A DNA stretch of 64,000 nucleotides, taken from NCBI RefSeq assembly GCF_001746915.1, contig NZ_MJGC01000044.1, positions 33,866 to 97,865 of the forward strand, written 5' to 3'. The DNA comes from Desertifilum tharense IPPAS B-1220 (GTDB lineage: Bacteria > Cyanobacteriota > Cyanobacteriia > Cyanobacteriales > Desertifilaceae). The notes under the pieces were generated by a model. That model was given only the letters and a program-made list of their open reading frames with translations. It searched no databases and was not told the origin of the DNA. Position 1 is the first letter of the stretch, and the number at the start of each line of letters is the position of its first letter. This document shows, piece by piece, positions 29,659 through 38,239 of the stretch. A program made the position numbers and the translations under genes.

Positions 29659-30495
29659 CTAGACGGTTCTGTTGCCGGAGGATACTTTATCTGAAAGTTT
29701 CTGAACCACATCCGGTGGGTTAATCCGACGATAGCGGGCTTCTACGCCCATGTAAACTCCGTAAGCAATAAATCCAAGTGCCACAATCAGTAATAACCAT
29801 TTACCATAAGGTTGCTGGCTTAAAGCCTGAAGCGCGCCATCTACCCCTCTAGCTTCATTGGGGTTAGATAAACGGGCTGCTTGGATCAGAAAAATTCCAA
29901 TTAAAGCATAAACGACTCCCCGCGCGCTAATCCCTAAACGACCTAAACGAGTGGCCCAAGTCTTTTCATTAGCGCTCATGTGATGCCAATTGAGTTCGCC
30001 CCGAAACTTGGCTTTATAAGCTTGATAAAATTGGTAAAATCCTAAAGCAATCATCAAGACTCCCCCTAACCCCACTAACCACTGACCAAAGGGTTGAGCT
30101 AAGATGCGGGCCGTCCAGTCTTGAGTTGCATTTCCCTCATGACGATTGGTTGCGTCCATTACTAATTGAATGGCTGTCCAAGCAAAGCCTAAATAAATGG
30201 CTCCACTCATGGCAAAACCTAGACGTTGAGCGATTCCTTTGGCATCAGTTCCATGACGTTCGGGATCGAAGAAGGCTTGGACAAATCGCCACAACACGTA
30301 GCCAAATAAGCCGATGGCGATCGCGCTTAGTAAAATTTGTCCAAACGGCTGAAGCGCGATCGCAGCTAACGCCCCATTCGCATCTGTGGTTTCGCCGCCA
30401 TTATCCGTTGCAGCCATCACCGCTAAAAGACCAATCACCGCATAAACAATCCCTTTGGCAGCAAAGCCAAAGCGAGCGAGTCGTTCAACCCACAT
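29659..30495 (-). CDS. DUF1206 membrane protein
   Basis: 278-aa integral membrane protein with three similar units of two helices each; each unit starts with a RLGxxARGVVYAxIG-like motif (ARFGFAAKGIVYAVIGLL, AQRLGFAMSGAIYLGFAW, LGRLGISARGVVYALIGIF). Function unknown; possible small-molecule or ion channel roles are speculative. An AGGAGG site precedes the ATG. Confidence 0.85.
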   Translation of the reverse strand: MWVERLARFGFAAKGIVYAVIGLLAVMAATDNGGETTDANGALAAIALQPFGQILLSAIAIGLFGYVLWRFVQAFFDPERHGTDAKGIAQRLGFAMSGAIYLGFAWTAIQLVMDATNRHEGNATQDWTARILAQPFGQWLVGLGGVLMIALGFYQFYQAYKAKFRGELNWHHMSANEKTWATRLGRLGISARGVVYALIGIFLIQAARLSNPNEARGVDGALQALSQQPYGKWLLLIVALGFIAYGVYMGVEARYRRINPPDVVQKLSDKVSSGNRTV

Positions 30496-30705
30496 CTATT
30501 TTTCCTCCTATTTAGGGCGATCGCTGAATTCGCGAATTGCCAGTGAAGTTAATGCTTTTTTACCCGATGAAAAGCAGAATACAAATATTCTTAAACCTCC
30601 ACATCTATCCCATTACAGAGGTTGTTTGCAAAAGTTTCCCGAAATCGATCGGGTGGCTGGGTGTAGTAGCTTGTTATGCACGCCTTAACGGAGGAATCCT
30701 AGCCA

Positions 30706-30849
30706 ATGAATAAGCAACAACGAGAATTGCAAGAGCTGATCGCACTGGTTGAACGCAGGGAAATTGACTTAAACGAGGCGCTAAAACGAGTAAACATGGT
30801 GGTTGCAGAATGCCAACAAGCGTCCAAAGAGGCTCGAAGTGCGAAATAA
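30706..30849 (+). CDS. 47-aa helical small protein
   Basis: Short frame MNKQQRELQELIALVERREI... to ...ASKEARSAK, strongly amphipathic and helical, with GGAGG 11 bases before the ATG. It stops 13 bp before the convergent znuC. Too short for certainty, but start, ribosome-binding site and charged heptad pattern suggest a real gene. Function unknown. Confidence 0.5.
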   Translation: MNKQQRELQELIALVERREIDLNEALKRVNMVVAECQQASKEARSAK

Positions 30850-30862
30850 GAGTGAACCTCAA

Positions 30863-31582
30863 TCAAGCCGCGAGCAGGCTCAGATCGTGGCCGTAAGCTT
30901 GCTGAACGTTTGCGGTAGTTAGCACCTCGCTGCGCGGCCCCATCGCAATCAGATGGCGGTTGAGCAGCAGCAGGCGGTCATAATAGTTGAGCGTTTCACC
31001 GAGATCGTGACTAATGACAAGCAGGGTTTTGGCTTGGGTCTTGAGTTCGCGAAACACATCAAAGATAATGTCTTGGGCGGTGCGGTCGATGGCGTTAAAG
31101 GGTTCGTCAAATAAAAATAGATCGGCTTGCTGCGCGATCGCTCTGGCTAAAAAGACGCGCTGCTGCTGTCCCCCAGAGAGTTCGCCAATTTGACGATGAC
31201 GATGCTCCCACATTCCCACCCGTTCTAGGGCAGATCGGACTAATTCTTGGGACTGGCGCGAGGGAGAACGAAACCAGCCGATCCGCACCGTGCGAGACAT
31301 CATCACCACATTCTGCACGGTTATCGGAAAATCCCAGTCAATTTGCGATCGCTGCGGTACATACGCCACTTGCTGAAGTTGCTGTCGTAATGGACGATTA
31401 TTAAACTGGATCTTGCCTCGCGAAACCGGGACTAACCCTAACATGGCCTTAACTAAGGTACTCTTCCCCGCACCATTGGGCCCTAAAATACCGACAATTT
31501 GGCCGGGAGAAATCGCAAAATTGATATTGTCTAAGGCGCAGAGTCCCCGATAACTTACGGCGAGGTTTCCAACTTCTAACAT
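30863..31582 (-). CDS. znuC: zinc (or manganese) ABC transporter ATP-binding protein
   Basis: 239-aa ATPase. Walker A GPNGAGKSTL, ABC signature LSGGQQQRVFLARAI and Walker B LFLFDEP are intact. The VAYVPQRSQIDWDFPITVQNVVMM stretch is typical of ATPases in cluster-9 metal (Zn/Mn) transporters. Partner permease (34068-34958) and binding protein (35091-36161) are nearby but separated by two plus-strand genes and a repeat array. The His-rich binding protein and Zur-like boxes favour zinc over manganese. Confidence 0.88.
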   Translation of the reverse strand: MLEVGNLAVSYRGLCALDNINFAISPGQIVGILGPNGAGKSTLVKAMLGLVPVSRGKIQFNNRPLRQQLQQVAYVPQRSQIDWDFPITVQNVVMMSRTVRIGWFRSPSRQSQELVRSALERVGMWEHRHRQIGELSGGQQQRVFLARAIAQQADLFLFDEPFNAIDRTAQDIIFDVFRELKTQAKTLLVISHDLGETLNYYDRLLLLNRHLIAMGPRSEVLTTANVQQAYGHDLSLLAA

Positions 31583-31694
31583 TCAGCTAATGGGTGAGAA
31601 TGATTATCCTGTCCATTTAGCATCTTAGTACGAACGCTGGCCCAACGACAACGGCGATAGACTGAAAAAGTCTACTAGATGGCGATCGCACTGA

Positions 31695-32219
31695 ATGACA
31701 AGTGACACAGAACGACTCTTAAACTTTTATCGGGGACAAAAACCTGATAGCGCGGGCAGAAATATTGAGCAAATCTGGAATTGGGATTATAACCCGCTTG
31801 AATCCACTCATGACTATATTCAGTGGTTATTTCCCCTAAAGCAACCCAGTCCCGTCAATCCTCAAGCGCCAATCCTCAATCCCGAAGTTATTGAGATTTT
31901 TCGTAATTCTCAGGAATTGCGATCGCGCCTGTTGAAGTCATTTCTGGTTATGCTCGATTTCTATGGCTTGCAATGCCAAGATAACGACCCGAATGCGGTC
32001 ATCATTACGCAAGCTGAAAACTACTCAGAACGCCAAGCGAATTGGCTCAGACGTAGCAACCATAACTTTTTGCGGATAACTCGCATTCTAACTTGCCTGC
32101 ATATTTTAGGCTTAGAACAATATGCGATCGCCTTCTTAGATTGCTTAAAGCAAATCTATCAAACTGACGCACCAATTATTGGCGAAGTCACCTATCGTTA
32201 CTGGAACAATGCCATTTAA
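31695..32219 (+). CDS. opioid growth factor receptor (OGFr)-like conserved region protein
   Basis: 174-aa protein matching the OGFr conserved N-terminal region known from animals, fungi and some bacteria: LLNFYRGQKPDSAGRNIEQI, then WNWDYNPLESTHDYIQWLFPL and later SNHNFLRITRILTCLHILGL. The HDYIQWLFP motif is the hallmark. Bacterial function is unknown; no signal peptide or membrane segment. Located between znuC and an SH3-domain protein, in opposite orientation to znuC. Confidence 0.82.
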   Translation: MTSDTERLLNFYRGQKPDSAGRNIEQIWNWDYNPLESTHDYIQWLFPLKQPSPVNPQAPILNPEVIEIFRNSQELRSRLLKSFLVMLDFYGLQCQDNDPNAVIITQAENYSERQANWLRRSNHNFLRITRILTCLHILGLEQYAIAFLDCLKQIYQTDAPIIGEVTYRYWNNAI

Positions 32220-32356
32220 TTTCAGTACAAAGCCTAGAGTATTCAAACGCAACTAGGCTAAAAAATAGTCAATTTGGGAACTGTAACACCCTTCAATCTG
32301 TCTCAGTAATTGTAAATACAAAATGAACCCATTGACACAATTACAGATAGATTGCT

Positions 32357-33244
32357 ATGAAAAACATTCACTATTTACTCTTAGGTGGAGCTTTAGCCGC
32401 AGTTATCGGGGGTGCAGCCTTCGCGACAGCTATTCATCAACGTCAAGATGAACCCAACCCACCCATCGTTACCAACCCTTCACCGTCTCCTTCTCCAGAA
32501 CCCGTCGCCCAAAATCCCTCGCCAGCCAACCCCGGTAATCCTGCTCCGCCAAAGTATCCTGAGTTTGAGCATCGGCGCATCACCTTAGTGGATGAAGTAC
32601 AGCCGGGAACTGAGTTTCATACGTTTCGGGAACAGTTGCGCCAAGCCGTGAAAAGCCGAGATGCGCGGTTTGTGCGATCGCTGATTCCCGCCAATGGGGT
32701 AACGCTAGGGTTTGGAGGCCCGCAAAGCGCCGAGGAGTTGAACCTCAATAGCCCTCAATCGCGGTTTTGGCCGCTTTTAGAGAAATCGACTGCGATCGGC
32801 TGTACAGCCCAGAAAAACGAGTATTTTGAAAACGCCGTTCAAGGCGATCGCGTTTGGGTATGCGCCAATATCAACCAAGCCTTCCGCCAACAGTATCCCG
32901 CGCCGCCTTCCTACGAAGGAATTGAATGGGAACTGACTCATGTGGTTGTAGTGGGGGAAAATGTGAATGTGCGATCGCAGCCCAGCCTGAACAGTTCAGC
33001 GATCAATGTGCTATCGAATGAAGTGGTAGAGGTCGATCGTCCCGCTTTAGAAAAATACCTCGATCGACTCTTCAGCGAGGGTAAGGAACACGATCCAATC
33101 GAAGGTTGGACGCCGGTTAAACTTTCTAACGGACAAGCCGGATATGTCTACAATCGTTTCGTCTATGCTCCGCTAGAATATCGCGCTGTATTTGGTCAAG
33201 TCAACGGCCAATGGCAGCTTATTCATATGCCCGGTGGAGATTAG
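32357..33244 (+). CDS. exported SH3-domain protein
   Basis: 295-aa protein with an N-terminal membrane anchor or signal (YLLLGGALAAVIGGAAFATAI), a Pro/Asn-rich linker (about 30-65), a middle domain of unknown type and a bacterial SH3 domain (VVVVGENVNVRSQPSLNSSAINVLSNEVVEVDR ... GWTPVKLSNGQAGYVYNRFV, quoted in parts) near residues 195-275. Such domains usually bind peptidoglycan or envelope partners. Two Cys residues (GCTAQKN and WVCAN) could form a disulfide. Located just before the 116-bp repeat array. Confidence 0.75.
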   Translation: MKNIHYLLLGGALAAVIGGAAFATAIHQRQDEPNPPIVTNPSPSPSPEPVAQNPSPANPGNPAPPKYPEFEHRRITLVDEVQPGTEFHTFREQLRQAVKSRDARFVRSLIPANGVTLGFGGPQSAEELNLNSPQSRFWPLLEKSTAIGCTAQKNEYFENAVQGDRVWVCANINQAFRQQYPAPPSYEGIEWELTHVVVVGENVNVRSQPSLNSSAINVLSNEVVEVDRPALEKYLDRLFSEGKEHDPIEGWTPVKLSNGQAGYVYNRFVYAPLEYRAVFGQVNGQWQLIHMPGGD

Positions 33245-33297
33245 AAAAAACATTCTCATTCCCTGCTACCGTGTAGGCAGATAAGTCTTCAAACATT

Positions 33298-33761
33298 GTT
33301 CTACAAGGTTTTGCTCCCCCCTAGTGGTAGGTTGGGTTAGCGTTAGCGTAACCCAACAGCATTCAGAGTTTTGTTGGGTTTCGTACCTCAACCCAACCTA
33401 CGCTACTATTCTTGTTCTACAAGGTTTTGCTCCCCCCTAGTGGTAGGTTGGGTTAGCGTTAGCGTAACCCAACAGCATTCAGAGTTTTGTTGGGTTTCGT
33501 ACCTCAACCCAACCTACGCTACTATTCTTGTTCTACAAGGTTTTGATCCCCCCTAATGGTAGGTTGGGTTAGCGTTAGCGTAACCCAACAGCATTCAGAG
33601 TTTTGTTGGGTTTCGTACCTCAACCCAACCTACGCTACTATTCTTGTTCTACAAGGTTTTGATCCCCCCTAGTGGTAGGTTGGGTTAGCGTTAGCGTAAC
33701 CCAACAGCATCCAGGGTTCTGTTGGGTTTCGTACCTTAACCCAACCTACGCTACTATTCTT
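33298..33761. repeat. four tandem 116-bp repeats
   Basis: Units start GTTCTACAAGGTTTTG at 33298, 33414, 33530 and 33646, exact period 116, nearly identical. Each unit contains an inverted-repeat element from GTAGGTTGGGTTAGCGTTAG to AACCCAACCTACGC, with an inner hairpin (TGGGTTAGCG...CGTAACCCA). No spacers, so not CRISPR. The 62-codon frame within it is a by-product. Confidence 0.95.
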
Positions 33762-33921
33762 GTTCTACAAAATTTTGATCCCCCCTAGCCCCCCTTAAAA
33801 AAGGGGGAACCGGAGTCAAATGTCCTCTTTTTAAAGGGAATCTCAGCTAGCGTTAGCGTAACCCAACAGCATCCAGGGTTTTGTTGGGTTTCGTACCTCA
33901 ACCCAACCTACGCTACTAGAT
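33762..33921. repeat. fifth, degenerate 116-bp unit interrupted by another repeat
   Basis: Begins GTTCTACAAAATTTTGATCC, then a CCCCCCTTAAAAAAGGGGG element (33790-33843) replaces the left part of the inverted repeat; the right part (GCGTTAGCGTAACCCAACAG to CAACCTACGCTACTA) is retained. Confidence 0.85.
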
Positions 33922-33935
33922 TTAGGATTCTTTAC

Positions 33936-34040
33936 CAGATGTGTATACATAGTAGCTTGAAAAAGGAGGAATCGGAGTTAAAGTCCCCCTTTTTAAGGGG
34001 GATTTAGGGGGATCTCATCTCAGATGCGTACGCATAGTAG
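33936..34040. repeat. second copy of the C/G-tract repeat flanked by near-direct repeats
   Basis: GGAGGAATCGGAGTTAAAG...CCCCCTTTTTAAGGGGGATT (33964-34018) matches the element at 33790-33843. It is bracketed by CAGATGTGTATACATAGTAG (33936-33955) and CAGATGCGTACGCATAGTAG (34021-34040), 20-bp direct repeats with three differences. It lies just downstream of the znuB stop and may act as a terminator. Confidence 0.75.
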
Positions 34041-34067
34041 CCCTAGAGAGAGGTTAAAGTTTTCAAC

Positions 34068-34958
34068 TTATTTAGGCTTGCTATATTTGCTCCGAAAAGG
34101 TTTGAGAAACCAAGCGTAATGTTGGGTATATTCTGGACGAGTCAGCAATCCTTGAGATGGACTGAACAAAAAAGCAAGTAGGAAAAACGCAAACGTCACT
34201 AAAACAATAGCGGGGCCGGAGGGGATATCGAAGTAATAGCTAAGATACATACCGCTGACCGTTGAAACAACGCCAATCAGAGAACCTAGCCACATCATTT
34301 GGTGAAGTTGTTTAACCAGCAGATAAGCGGTAATTCCCGGACAGATCAGCAGGGAAACCACTAGAATAACGCCCACAATTTGCAAGCTAGAAATAATCGT
34401 GAGCGTAACGGCTGCAAGCAAGCCAAAGTAAATAAAATTGACGGGTAATCCTAGGGCTTGTGCGCCTTGGCGATCGAAGGTATAAAAAAGTAATTCTTTA
34501 TAGAAGAGTTTGATTAAGACTAAAACAATAACGGCAACGATCGCAGTTCTTTGAACATCCGTAACGCGAACGCCCAAGATATCGCCAAATAAAAGGGCCT
34601 CTAAGTCAATATTGGTGCGGAGTACGCTGATTAAAAGGATACCCAGGGCAAAAAAGCTAGAGCAAATAATCGCCATTGCTCCATCTACTTTAATGCGGGA
34701 ATTGGCACGAATCCAAGCAATCAGCAATGTACTACAAATACCGGAAATGAAGGCCCCGGCTAAAAGATTGAGCCGGAAGAAATAGGCGATCGCCATTCCG
34801 GGGATAACGGTTTCTGCAATCACATCCCCCAATAGTGCCATGCGCTGCACGATCAGATAGGTTCCCACCACTGGACAAAGGATACCGACTACAACCCCAA
34901 TGGCGATCGCATTTCGCATAAATTCATAGCCCAGGGGTTCTAAGAGCAGATTCAGCAT
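34068..34958 (-). CDS. znuB: zinc (or manganese) ABC transporter permease
   Basis: 296-aa integral membrane permease with about eight helices. Family markers: LLGDVIAETVIPGMAIAYFF near the N-terminus, LFGDILGV, and QIVGVILVVSLLICPGITAYLL. It partners with ZnuC and ZnuA for high-affinity metal uptake. The start (34958) faces znuA across a 132-bp region with two Zur/Fur-type boxes, so both are probably induced by zinc starvation. Confidence 0.9.
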   Translation of the reverse strand: MLNLLLEPLGYEFMRNAIAIGVVVGILCPVVGTYLIVQRMALLGDVIAETVIPGMAIAYFFRLNLLAGAFISGICSTLLIAWIRANSRIKVDGAMAIICSSFFALGILLISVLRTNIDLEALLFGDILGVRVTDVQRTAIVAVIVLVLIKLFYKELLFYTFDRQGAQALGLPVNFIYFGLLAAVTLTIISSLQIVGVILVVSLLICPGITAYLLVKQLHQMMWLGSLIGVVSTVSGMYLSYYFDIPSGPAIVLVTFAFFLLAFLFSPSQGLLTRPEYTQHYAWFLKPFRSKYSKPK

Positions 34959-35017
34959 TGATTGGGGAACTCCTAACTGACCCAGTTTTTCGACTTATTT
35001 TAATCTGACCCGCATAG

Positions 35018-35055
35018 ATTGAGAATCATTCTTGTGTTAAATTGAGAATCATTCC
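35018..35055. promoter_or_regulatory. two Zur/Fur-type operator boxes between znuB and znuA
   Basis: Two copies of ATTGAGAATCATTC, at 35018-35031 and 35041-35054, 23 bp apart. The core AGAAT-C-ATTCT in the first copy is a perfect dyad around one base, close to the Fur-superfamily consensus TGATAATCATTATCA used by cyanobacterial Zur. The location between divergent znuB and znuA fits shared zinc-dependent repression. Confidence 0.8.
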
Positions 35056-35090
35056 CACATCCAACGCCTTAAAGATTGTAAGGGAAGAAA

Positions 35091-36161
35091 ATGCAAAACT
35101 TGTCTATCAAACTCCGTCAATTTTGGGGGGTGAGCGCCCTATCCGTTGCTTTAGGGTTTGCAGGATGCACTCCCGCAACTCAAGTGAACCAAACGGGAGA
35201 GACTCAAACTCAAACCGAAAATCGCCTGCAAGTGGTCGCAACCGCTAGCGTTTTATGCGATATCACCGAAACCATTGCTCAAGACACCATCGATTTAACC
35301 TGCTTGCTAGAGGCGGGACGCGATCCGCATACCTATAGTCCCACGCCGAGCGATCGCACCGCCATAGAGAACGCCGATCTGGTTCTCTACGGGGGATACG
35401 ACTACGAACCGGGCATTATTCGCCTGATTCAAGCCACCAGCAACGCATCTCCAAAAGTCGCAGTCTTTGAGCAAGCCGTACCGCAGCCTTTGATGGGACA
35501 TCACCATCATCATCATGGCGAAGAAAGTCACGATCATGCTCACGACCACGACCACGATCATGCTCATGACCACGATCATGCTCACGACCATGCAGAAGGC
35601 GAACTCGTCCCCGATCCGCATGTCTGGCATAATCCCCAAAACGGCATTCAAATGGTCGCCATTGTTCGACAACAACTGTCTGAACTTTCTCCAGACAATG
35701 CTCAACAGTTCGCCCAAAATTCCGAAGCTTTAAAAGGGCAACTGAGTCAAATTGATAGCTGGATTCAATCCCAGATTGCCACCATTCCCCAAAATCAGCG
35801 CAAACTGGTGACAACCCATGACGCCCTAGCCTACTTCAGCGAGGCTTATAATATCCCAGTTGCCGCATTGCAAGGGGTGAGTACCGAAGCACGACCCACC
35901 GCCGCCGGTGTCAGAAACCTGACTGAAACGATCCGAGAAACGGGCGTTCCGACCATTTTTGTAGAAACCACAACGAATCCTGGGGTGATTGAAACAGTGG
36001 CGCGAGAAGCCAACGTGCAAGTCTCCGAACAACCCCTATTCGTTGAAGGGCCTGGCGAACCTGGAAGCGGTGCTGAGACTTATCCTCAGATGTTAATTGC
36101 CAATACCCGTACCATTGTTCAAGGTTTGGGCGGTCAATACGTCAGTTTTGCAGAAAATTAG
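35091..36161 (+). CDS. znuA: zinc-binding lipoprotein of ABC transporter
   Basis: 356-aa solute-binding protein with a lipoprotein signal peptide (lipobox FAGC, Cys26). A His/Asp-rich loop (residues 137-168: six His in a row, then repeated HDH) is typical for zinc-specific ZnuA and absent in manganese MntC. Metal-ligand motifs are DPHTYSPTPSD (His80), DPHVWH (His177), and THDALAYFSEAY. AAGGGA lies upstream of the ATG. Next to Zur-type boxes. Confidence 0.93.
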   Translation: MQNLSIKLRQFWGVSALSVALGFAGCTPATQVNQTGETQTQTENRLQVVATASVLCDITETIAQDTIDLTCLLEAGRDPHTYSPTPSDRTAIENADLVLYGGYDYEPGIIRLIQATSNASPKVAVFEQAVPQPLMGHHHHHHGEESHDHAHDHDHDHAHDHDHAHDHAEGELVPDPHVWHNPQNGIQMVAIVRQQLSELSPDNAQQFAQNSEALKGQLSQIDSWIQSQIATIPQNQRKLVTTHDALAYFSEAYNIPVAALQGVSTEARPTAAGVRNLTETIRETGVPTIFVETTTNPGVIETVAREANVQVSEQPLFVEGPGEPGSGAETYPQMLIANTRTIVQGLGGQYVSFAEN

Positions 36162-36169
36162 TGGAGGAC

Positions 36170-36189
36170 AGGGCGATCGCGATCGCCCT
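36170..36189. terminator. 20-bp perfect palindrome containing two overlapping HIP1 octamers
   Basis: AGGGCGATCGCGATCGCCCT, 8 bases after the znuA stop. It could fold into a strong hairpin, but no T run follows, so terminator function is only possible. It merges two HIP1 motifs (GCGATCGC) sharing GC. Confidence 0.45.
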
Positions 36190-36270
36190 TAAGCCTTCCC
36201 CGCGAACGATGTTCCTCAGCCACCGACTCGCTTAACATAAAGCTAGCAAGTGATTCAATTGCGGGCACCT

Positions 36271-37650
36271 ATGGCTTTTGAGTACGATCTGTTTGTAATT
36301 GGCGGTGGTTCTGGGGGAATTCCCGGTGCAAGACAAGCTGCTAAGTATGGCGCTAAAGTTGCCCTAGCCGAGCAAGACGCATTAGGGGGAACTTGTGTAA
36401 ACCGGGGTTGCGTTCCCAAAAAGTTGATGGTTTACGCTTCTGGATTTGCTCAGAAACTACGCGAAGCCGCAGACTATGGTTGGAGTCCGGTAGAGTCTCG
36501 CTTTAACTGGTCGGTGTTTTTACCCGAAAAAGACCAAGAAATTCGCCGCCTCAACAGCGTTTATCAACAGAACTTAGAAAAGTCAGGCGTTACCTTATTT
36601 CGCGATCGCGCTGAGTTTATCGATCCGCATACCCTGCAAGTGGGCGATCGCACGATCCGCGCTGAGAGAATTTTAATCGCAGTGGGCGCGCATCCCCGCT
36701 TACCCCAAATTCCGGGGATTGAATTCGCCATTTCCTCAGACGATATTTTTCATCTCGAACATCAACCCCAGCACCTAGCCATTATTGGGGGCGGTTATAT
36801 TGGCGTTGAATTTGCCTGCATTATGCATGGCTTAGGGACGCAAGTTAGCCTATTGATTCGTCAAAATAGAATTCTTACCCGCTTTGATGAAGATATTAGT
36901 TGGGCCGTCCAAAGCGGAATGCAGGCGCGGGGCATTAAGATTTTGACCCATACTGAAGTTAAAGCTATCGAAAAGACTTCATCCGGTCTAGCATTAACCA
37001 CAACCGACGGTTCCTTTACAGTAGACCAAGTGCTGGCCGCCACCGGACGCGCCCCCAATATTAGCAAACTGGGATTAGAGCGAGCCGGGGTAAAAGTCGA
37101 GAAAGGGGCGATCGCAGTTGATGTCTATAGCCGTACCTCAGTCCCCCATATTTTCGCGGTTGGCGACTGTATCGATCGCCTGAACCTCACCCCCGTGGCG
37201 ATCGCCCAAGCTAGAGCCTTTGCCGATAGCGAATTTGGCAATAGCCCCGGTCAGATTAGCTATGAGTTCATCCCAACCGCTATTTTTGCTCAACCTGAAG
37301 CTGCATCGGTTGGACTGAGTGAAGACGACGCTAGGCAGCGATACGGCGATCGCGTCTGTTGTTACTGCACTCAGTTTCGTCCCCTGTACTACAGCCTGAC
37401 AGACTCCGATGAAAAGATGCTGCTCAAAGTGGTAGTCAATAGCGAAACCGATGCCGTTTTAGGGATTCACGCCGTCGGAGAACACGCCGCCGAAATGCTG
37501 CAAGGCTTTGCAGTAGCGCTTGCTAAAGGCATCACCAAAACTGACTTAGATCGCACCATTGGCATTCATCCCAGCGCCGCCGAAGAATTTTTCACCTTAA
37601 GGTCATTTCAAGCTAAAAAAGGATTGAATCGCCAGCCCAATCTCCGGTAA
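36271..37650 (+). CDS. gor: glutathione reductase
   Basis: 459-aa NADPH-dependent flavoprotein keeping glutathione reduced. FAD motif FVIGGGSGGIPGARQAA, redox-active disulfide Cys42/Cys47 (GGTCVNRGCVPKK), NADPH motif IIGGGYIGVEFACIMHGLG and the C-terminal catalytic GIHPSAAEEF. ATG at 36271 is used, the GTG at 36250 being less likely. The last 15 residues (SFQAKKGLNRQPNLR) lie beyond the usual family end and are encoded in a 48-bp overlap with the convergent esterase gene. Confidence 0.95.
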   Translation: MAFEYDLFVIGGGSGGIPGARQAAKYGAKVALAEQDALGGTCVNRGCVPKKLMVYASGFAQKLREAADYGWSPVESRFNWSVFLPEKDQEIRRLNSVYQQNLEKSGVTLFRDRAEFIDPHTLQVGDRTIRAERILIAVGAHPRLPQIPGIEFAISSDDIFHLEHQPQHLAIIGGGYIGVEFACIMHGLGTQVSLLIRQNRILTRFDEDISWAVQSGMQARGIKILTHTEVKAIEKTSSGLALTTTDGSFTVDQVLAATGRAPNISKLGLERAGVKVEKGAIAVDVYSRTSVPHIFAVGDCIDRLNLTPVAIAQARAFADSEFGNSPGQISYEFIPTAIFAQPEAASVGLSEDDARQRYGDRVCCYCTQFRPLYYSLTDSDEKMLLKVVVNSETDAVLGIHAVGEHAAEMLQGFAVALAKGITKTDLDRTIGIHPSAAEEFFTLRSFQAKKGLNRQPNLR

Positions 37651-38238
37651 AACATTCCCCAAGCTATGATCGCTATCGAGTTCCACTAACTGAACCCAAG
37701 GGCGATCGCGCTGATAGTCTCGGCTAGCTTGAATGGGAATCACCCGATCCTCAATTCCATGCAAAATCAGCGTAGGAACGGGACGCGTTAACTGTAATTC
37801 GCAATACTGACGCACATCAGAAATGAACCCATAATGGAGAGGCAGCGATCGCTTCTCCCCATAGTGATACACAGCTTGATAATTTTCCTGCTGCCACTGA
37901 CGCAACTGCACTTCCCCAATCTGAGGCAACCAGTGTTCCAGAAAGCCAAAGGCAGGGGCTAACAAAACCAGCCTCTCCACTTGCGGGTACTTTTCCCCCA
38001 ACCAAGCCGAAGTCAATCCCCCAAAACTCGATCCAATCAGTCGTACCGCCTCCCCTGGCGGAAAAAGAGTGCTAACTTGCTGAATTTGCCGCGTTAGGGT
38101 CAGATGAGAAAAATCGCCCTGGTTGAGATCGGGGATATTCAGAGAAAGGTTGAGGCGAGAAAAGCGATCGCCCAAATCCTGAGCCTTCGCAGACTGCGGA
38201 CTCGACGCGAAACCGTGAAGATAGAGATAATGCACCAT
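37603..38238 (-). CDS. YqiA-like alpha/beta-hydrolase (esterase)
   Basis: 211-aa small serine hydrolase. N-terminal YLYLHGFASSPQSAKAQ, nucleophile elbow LIGSSFGGL, catalytic Asp in GIEDRVIPI and His in LDSDHSLGN give a complete triad. Similar to E. coli YqiA and other UPF0227-type esterases; natural substrate unknown. Its 3' end overlaps the 3' end of the gor gene by 48 bp on the opposite strand. Confidence 0.88.
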   Translation of the reverse strand: MVHYLYLHGFASSPQSAKAQDLGDRFSRLNLSLNIPDLNQGDFSHLTLTRQIQQVSTLFPPGEAVRLIGSSFGGLTSAWLGEKYPQVERLVLLAPAFGFLEHWLPQIGEVQLRQWQQENYQAVYHYGEKRSLPLHYGFISDVRQYCELQLTRPVPTLILHGIEDRVIPIQASRDYQRDRPWVQLVELDSDHSLGNVLPEIGLAIQSFFSLK

Positions 38239-38239
38239 A

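Noticed and set aside
33371..33556. 61-codon frame in the repeat array
   Set aside because: Produced by the repeat itself; the same peptide appears as the false N-terminus at 1045.
33298..33921. Possible CRISPR array
   Set aside because: The period is constant at 116 bp and whole units are repeated; there are no unique spacers and no cas genes.
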